Shown here: one piece after another, positions 60,827-64,000 of the stretch
Layout of the letters: each line of letters begins with the position of its first letter
Position numbering within the stretch: the stretch's first letter is position 1
Origin: Methylotenera mobilis 13
GTDB taxonomy: Bacteria; Pseudomonadota; Gammaproteobacteria; Burkholderiales; Methylophilaceae
Length of the DNA: 64,000 nucleotides
Assembly (NCBI RefSeq): GCF_000384255.1
Contig: NZ_KB913035.1
Span: 719,362-783,361, forward strand
Direction: 5' to 3'
Notes under the pieces: model-generated
Seen by the model: the letters and a program-made list of their open reading frames with translations, nothing else
What the model was told of the DNA's origin: nothing
Databases searched by the model: none
Program-made: the position numbers and the translations under genes

Positions 60827-62254
60827 CTAGTTAATTGTCATGTGTTTATATAGCCCCAGTACTCGTTCGCGTTGAGTGGCGTGGTCAACAACTGGTTGGG
60901 GATAATCTTGTCCAATGATGATTTTGATCGTGGATTGTCGCTCTGCCGACATAAGCCACGGCGCGTGAATTTCTTTATCATTACAGTTTACTAATTCAGT
61001 GACATATTTGCGAATGAATTTACCATTTGCATCAAAGCGCTCACTTTGGGTGATTGGATTAAAAATTCTAAACCATGGCTGAGCATCGCAACCGGTAGAG
61101 GCTGCCCATTGCCAGCCTCCATTATTAGCACTGAAGTCAAAATCAATCAGTTTTTCTGCGAAGTAACGTTCACCCCAGCGCCAGTCTATGAGTAGGTCTT
61201 TGACTAAAAAGCTGGCAGCGACCATCCTGAGGCGATTATGCATAAAGCCTGTATTATTGAGTTGTCTCATTGCAGCATCTACAAGCGGATAACCCGTTTT
61301 TCCTTCACACCATGCAGTAAAGAGATTTGTGTCGTTAGGGAATGGGATAGCCTCAAATTCAGGTTTAAAGGATTTGCCTGTTTGAAGTTGTGGGTGGTGG
61401 TGCAGTATTTGGAAGTAAAAATCACGCCAGATGAGCTCCGATGCCCAAGTTTCTGCCCCTAGTCCACCGATTTGTAATGCGGTTCTTGCTAGTTGTCTAA
61501 TCGAGATTGTGCCAAAGCGCAGATGCACCGATAGATAAGATACACCTTTAATTGCAGGATAGTCTCGTGCTTCTTTGTAATGTTTTATACGATCCACAAA
61601 ATCTGAAAACAGTGATGCCGCTCCACTCATACCTGTAGGAAGGCGCATATTGGATAAGTTCGTGCGTTGGAAACCTAGTGACTCAAGATTTAGTAAGGTT
61701 TCTGGTTGAGTTTTGGCGAGGTTATTTAAGTAGGTATCTACTGGATAAGGTCTAAGATAAAAGTCGTTAACGTTTTTTAGCCACATATTTTTGTATGGAG
61801 TGAATACACTATATGGCTTGTGAGCCATCGTTAAGACTTCATCTTTTTCAAAAATAACTTGGTCTTTGTAATGATGGAAATTAATGCTATTGGTTTGTAG
61901 TTGTTGTGCTACTTTGTTGTCACGTGTAATCGCACTAGGCTCATAGTCGTGGTTGGTGAATACCGCCTGCACTTCTAAAGTAAGTGCTAATTGCGGAATC
62001 TCATTGGCTGCGCTGCCATGCAAGACGATTAAGTCCCCTCCATTTTTTTGAAGTGAGGCTTTGAGCTCTTTGACGCTTTCCCAAATAAACTCTACGCGAC
62101 GGTCAGCCTTATTGGATAGCTGATTTAATATCTCTGTGTCAAAAATGAAGGTGCAATAGACTTGTTGTGATGCCTTGAGTGCGTGGTAAAGCGCTGCATG
62201 GTCATAATCGCGTAGATCACGACGAAACCAAACAAGAGATTTTGAGTATTGCAT
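60827..62254 (-). CDS. phr: deoxyribodipyrimidine photolyase
   Basis: 475 residues; light-driven repair of cyclobutane pyrimidine dimers in DNA using FAD and an antenna cofactor. The N-terminal antenna domain starts L-V-W-F-R-R-D-L-R. The C-terminal FAD domain carries N-N-T-G-F-M-H-N-R-L-R-M and the W-A-A-S-T-G-C-D-A-Q-P-W-F-R-I-F-N-P signature. ATG start, single gene. Confidence 0.95.
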   Translation of the reverse strand: MQYSKSLVWFRRDLRDYDHAALYHALKASQQVYCTFIFDTEILNQLSNKADRRVEFIWESVKELKASLQKNGGDLIVLHGSAANEIPQLALTLEVQAVFTNHDYEPSAITRDNKVAQQLQTNSINFHHYKDQVIFEKDEVLTMAHKPYSVFTPYKNMWLKNVNDFYLRPYPVDTYLNNLAKTQPETLLNLESLGFQRTNLSNMRLPTGMSGAASLFSDFVDRIKHYKEARDYPAIKGVSYLSVHLRFGTISIRQLARTALQIGGLGAETWASELIWRDFYFQILHHHPQLQTGKSFKPEFEAIPFPNDTNLFTAWCEGKTGYPLVDAAMRQLNNTGFMHNRLRMVAASFLVKDLLIDWRWGERYFAEKLIDFDFSANNGGWQWAASTGCDAQPWFRIFNPITQSERFDANGKFIRKYVTELVNCNDKEIHAPWLMSAERQSTIKIIIGQDYPQPVVDHATQRERVLGLYKHMTIN

Positions 62255-62342
62255 GCGGGGTAAGCCATTCGTTAAATTACAGTGATTTTACCCCACTTGC
62301 AGCTACGCTGTTGAATGACGTTAATGCGCCATTGAGTTTTGT

Positions 62343-62600
62343 TTAGCTTCTTGCACCCATCATATATTTTCCGGGTGTTGCTGGTTTGGCTTCGTTGCTT
62401 GAAGGGGTAAGTAAACCAAGTAACAGCTGTAGATCCAGTGATAAAAGAATTAGTTCCTCATCACCAAGTGCGTCGACCTGCTCAAAAACTTCCGTCGCAT
62501 ATTTTGGGTCTTTAATCAGTTTGGCTGGGTTGACTGCACCAATTATTTTTCTAGCCGCAACAGAGAATTTTGACAATACAACTAAACATTGATTATCCAT
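62343..62600 (-). CDS. small protein of unknown function
   Basis: 85 residues, soluble. The sequence is mostly helical with a Leu-rich central stretch (E-L-I-L-L-S-L-D-L-Q-L-L-L-G-L-L). I do not recognise a family. It has an ATG start and lies between phr and rlmH on the same strand. The region could be a regulatory or adaptor protein; nothing more can be supported. Confidence 0.5.
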   Translation of the reverse strand: MDNQCLVVLSKFSVAARKIIGAVNPAKLIKDPKYATEVFEQVDALGDEELILLSLDLQLLLGLLTPSSNEAKPATPGKYMMGARS

Positions 62601-62739
62601 AATGATCCCAGAGAATTATTCTAAAAAAGTGCTGATCACTCAACAAATGCATTTTTATGGTGCATTTGTAAGTGAAATTAGGCGCTTATATGATTGATAC
62701 TCTAATCCAAAGCATTAAGCATGCCAGAAGCTTAATGCT

Positions 62740-63207
62740 TTATTCTCGATGGTAGGGATGATTTTGAATTACGGAGTGTCCACGGTAAAGTTGTTCGCAT
62801 AGTAGTACGCGGACAAAAGCGTGGGGTAGGGTGAGTTTGGATAAACCCCAAAGCCAATTGGCTTGTTGCTTAAGGCTGGCGTGAATGCCATCTGCACCAC
62901 CTACAACAATACTGATATCTTTACCTAGTGTTTGCCAAAACTTCATTTTTTCCGCAAGTTGTAGCGTGGTGACCTCTTGCCCACGTTCGTCGCAGATAAC
63001 TAAGAAGTCTTTGCCGGCGGCTTCAAGAATTCTTTTTGCCTCGGCCTCTTGGACAACCGCACTGTTTTTACCATCTGCGCGTTTATCAGGTTTGATTTCA
63101 ATCATTTCAATGCTAAGTTCGCGCGGCATGCGCTTAATGTATTCTGCACAAGCTGTTTCTACCCAGCTTGGCATTTTGTGACCTACAGAAATAATCCGAA
63201 GTTTCAA
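62740..63207 (-). CDS. rlmH: 23S rRNA (pseudouridine(1915)-N(3))-methyltransferase
   Basis: 155 residues, exactly the usual length when the TTG at 63207 is taken as start. It methylates pseudouridine 1915 in helix 69 of 23S rRNA. K-L-R-I-I-S-V-G-H-K opens the SPOUT fold, with V-V-G-G-A-D-G-I-H and the C-terminal H-S-V-I-Q-N-H-P-Y-H-R-E, all conserved. A longer frame upstream has no family similarity. It follows rsfS, its usual partner. Confidence 0.95.
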   Translation of the reverse strand: MKLRIISVGHKMPSWVETACAEYIKRMPRELSIEMIEIKPDKRADGKNSAVVQEAEAKRILEAAGKDFLVICDERGQEVTTLQLAEKMKFWQTLGKDISIVVGGADGIHASLKQQANWLWGLSKLTLPHAFVRVLLCEQLYRGHSVIQNHPYHRE

Positions 63208-63303
63208 GTGGCTTAAGTGATGGCTAGAATATGATGGGGGATAACACTTTGATGCAAGGAACGTGCCTCCCTGCACCAAATGGCACAGGGTGTTTTAAAT
63301 CAC

Positions 63304-63693
63304 TTACACTGGTTTAATGTGACTGCGGCGTGATTCTGCCTCGCCCCATAATTGCTCAAGATTATAATAAGCTCGGGTAGCAGGTACCATGATATGGACA
63401 ACGATATCGTCTAAGTCAACCAACACCCATTCCCCTTCTTTTTCGCCTTCAGTGCCACGGATCGCGAAGCCTTTTTCTTTGATTTTTTCTCTGACGTTAT
63501 CTGCAACAGCTTTGGCCTGGCGGCTAGAGTTTGCTGAAGCGACTATCATATAGTTTGTCATGCTGGTGAGCTTACGCACATCCATGACGCTGATATCAAA
63601 ACCTTTAATATCTTCAATTGCATCAACTACTGCGTTTTTCATGGCCTCTAAGTCTAAATTCTTAGAAGCGGCTTTCGGGGTGTCTTGTGTCAT
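63304..63693 (-). CDS. rsfS: ribosomal silencing factor RsfS
   Basis: 129 residues; binds L14 on the 50S subunit and blocks subunit joining. The signature D-I-S-V-M-D-V-R-K-L-T-S-M-T-N-Y-M-I-V-A-S and the G-E-W-V-L-V-D-L-D-D-I-V-V-H-I-M block are present. ATG start. It abuts panD with no gap: its ATG lies directly before the panD stop. It is followed by rlmH. Confidence 0.96.
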   Translation of the reverse strand: MTQDTPKAASKNLDLEAMKNAVVDAIEDIKGFDISVMDVRKLTSMTNYMIVASANSSRQAKAVADNVREKIKEKGFAIRGTEGEKEGEWVLVDLDDIVVHIMVPATRAYYNLEQLWGEAESRRSHIKPV

Positions 63694-64000
63694 TTAAGCG
63701 GCCTGTGCTGGTATTGCATTGCGTTGAGATTTTATGCGGTTTTCTTGATCCACATAAATTAATGTTGGGGTAAATTTTTCGAGCTCAATTTCACTGTAAC
63801 TCGCGTAACTTGCGATAATAATAATATCTTTAGGGTCTGCCTTGTGTGCGGCAGCACCGTTCACCGAGATAATGCCAGAGTGGCGTTCAGCACGAATCGC
63901 ATAAGTAGAGAAACGCTCACCATTGGTGACGTTGTAAATACTGATTTGCTCGTATTCGTGAATGTTTGCCGCTTCTAGCAATTCTTCATCTATCGCACAG
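63694..64000 (-). CDS. panD: aspartate 1-decarboxylase, partial (right edge of window)
   Basis: C-terminal ~102 residues; the gene continues beyond the window. PanD makes beta-alanine for pantothenate and coenzyme [14 protein letters not shown]-x-R-F-x-T-Y and the G-A-A-A-H motif are conserved. The frame reads C-A-I-D-E-E at the edge, just after where the self-processing Gly-Ser bond would lie, so only the alpha-subunit part is seen. The other end and its promoter are outside. Confidence 0.95.
   Translation of the reverse strand, partial: CAIDEELLEAANIHEYEQISIYNVTNGERFSTYAIRAERHSGIISVNGAAAHKADPKDIIIIASYASYSEIELEKFTPTLIYVDQENRIKSQRNAIPAQAA

Overview
The window looks like chromosomal DNA of a betaproteobacterial methylotroph, most plausibly Methylophilaceae (Methylotenera- or Methylophilus-like). 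This rests on gene content and order typical of Betaproteobacteria (tgt-yajC-secD-secF; pssA next to leuA; recA-recX-alaS-lysC-tRNA-Ser; darP divergent from pmbA; panD-rsfS-rlmH), a moderate A+T bias, and a solitary pqqA, the precursor gene of the methanol-dehydrogenase cofactor PQQ. It is an inference: there is no rRNA in the window.

Layout. 1-6100 (minus): a CNNM/CBS protein, then secF, secD, yajC and tgt. 6200-15900: an OmpA-like lipoprotein, pssA, leuA preceded by a leucine-rich leader peptide, an unknown gene, a drug/metabolite transporter, a HAD phosphatase, a CcsA-like protein, ffh, tRNA-Lys and rlmF. 15900-30650: a signalling region. It holds a PAS-PAS histidine kinase with a Rcp1-like receiver and a REC-GGDEF-EAL protein in one operon, three further c-di-GMP proteins, a second CNNM protein, and a TetR-controlled SDR/DUF2798/flavodoxin operon with two visible operators. 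30950-36000: a zinc-independent MDR dehydrogenase, orphan pqqA with its own terminator, a LexA/S24-type repressor with a palindrome at its promoter, a secreted nuclease, an autotransporter-like protein and tRNA-Arg(ACG).

36062-46068: a 10 kb integrated island. Its tyrosine integrase lies next to tRNA-Ser(GCT), and the last 19 bases of that tRNA plus 4 more (23 bp) are repeated at the far end. The cargo is centred on DNA damage: umuD and umuC, a short SRAP-like (HMCES/YedK) protein, and an S24-type protease domain with an unusual N-terminus. The rest is an XRE-ImmA/IrrE plus DUF4411 (PIN) pair, a secreted nuclease, an XRE regulator, a serine recombinase, unknown membrane proteins and a 0.7 kb repeat-rich non-coding stretch.

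46200-64000: conserved chromosome again (lysC, alaS, recX, recA, pncC, pgpA, thiL, mog, a PDZ protein), then an intact IS256-family element with an 8-bp target duplication, a TusA-like protein lacking its cysteine, darP, pmbA, mlaA, a photolyase, rlmH, rsfS and the C-terminal part of panD cut by the window edge.

The most interesting items are the leucine leader upstream of leuA (possibly leaderless), the orphan pqqA, and the SOS/abasic-site island with its SRAP-like gene and unknown membrane partners.
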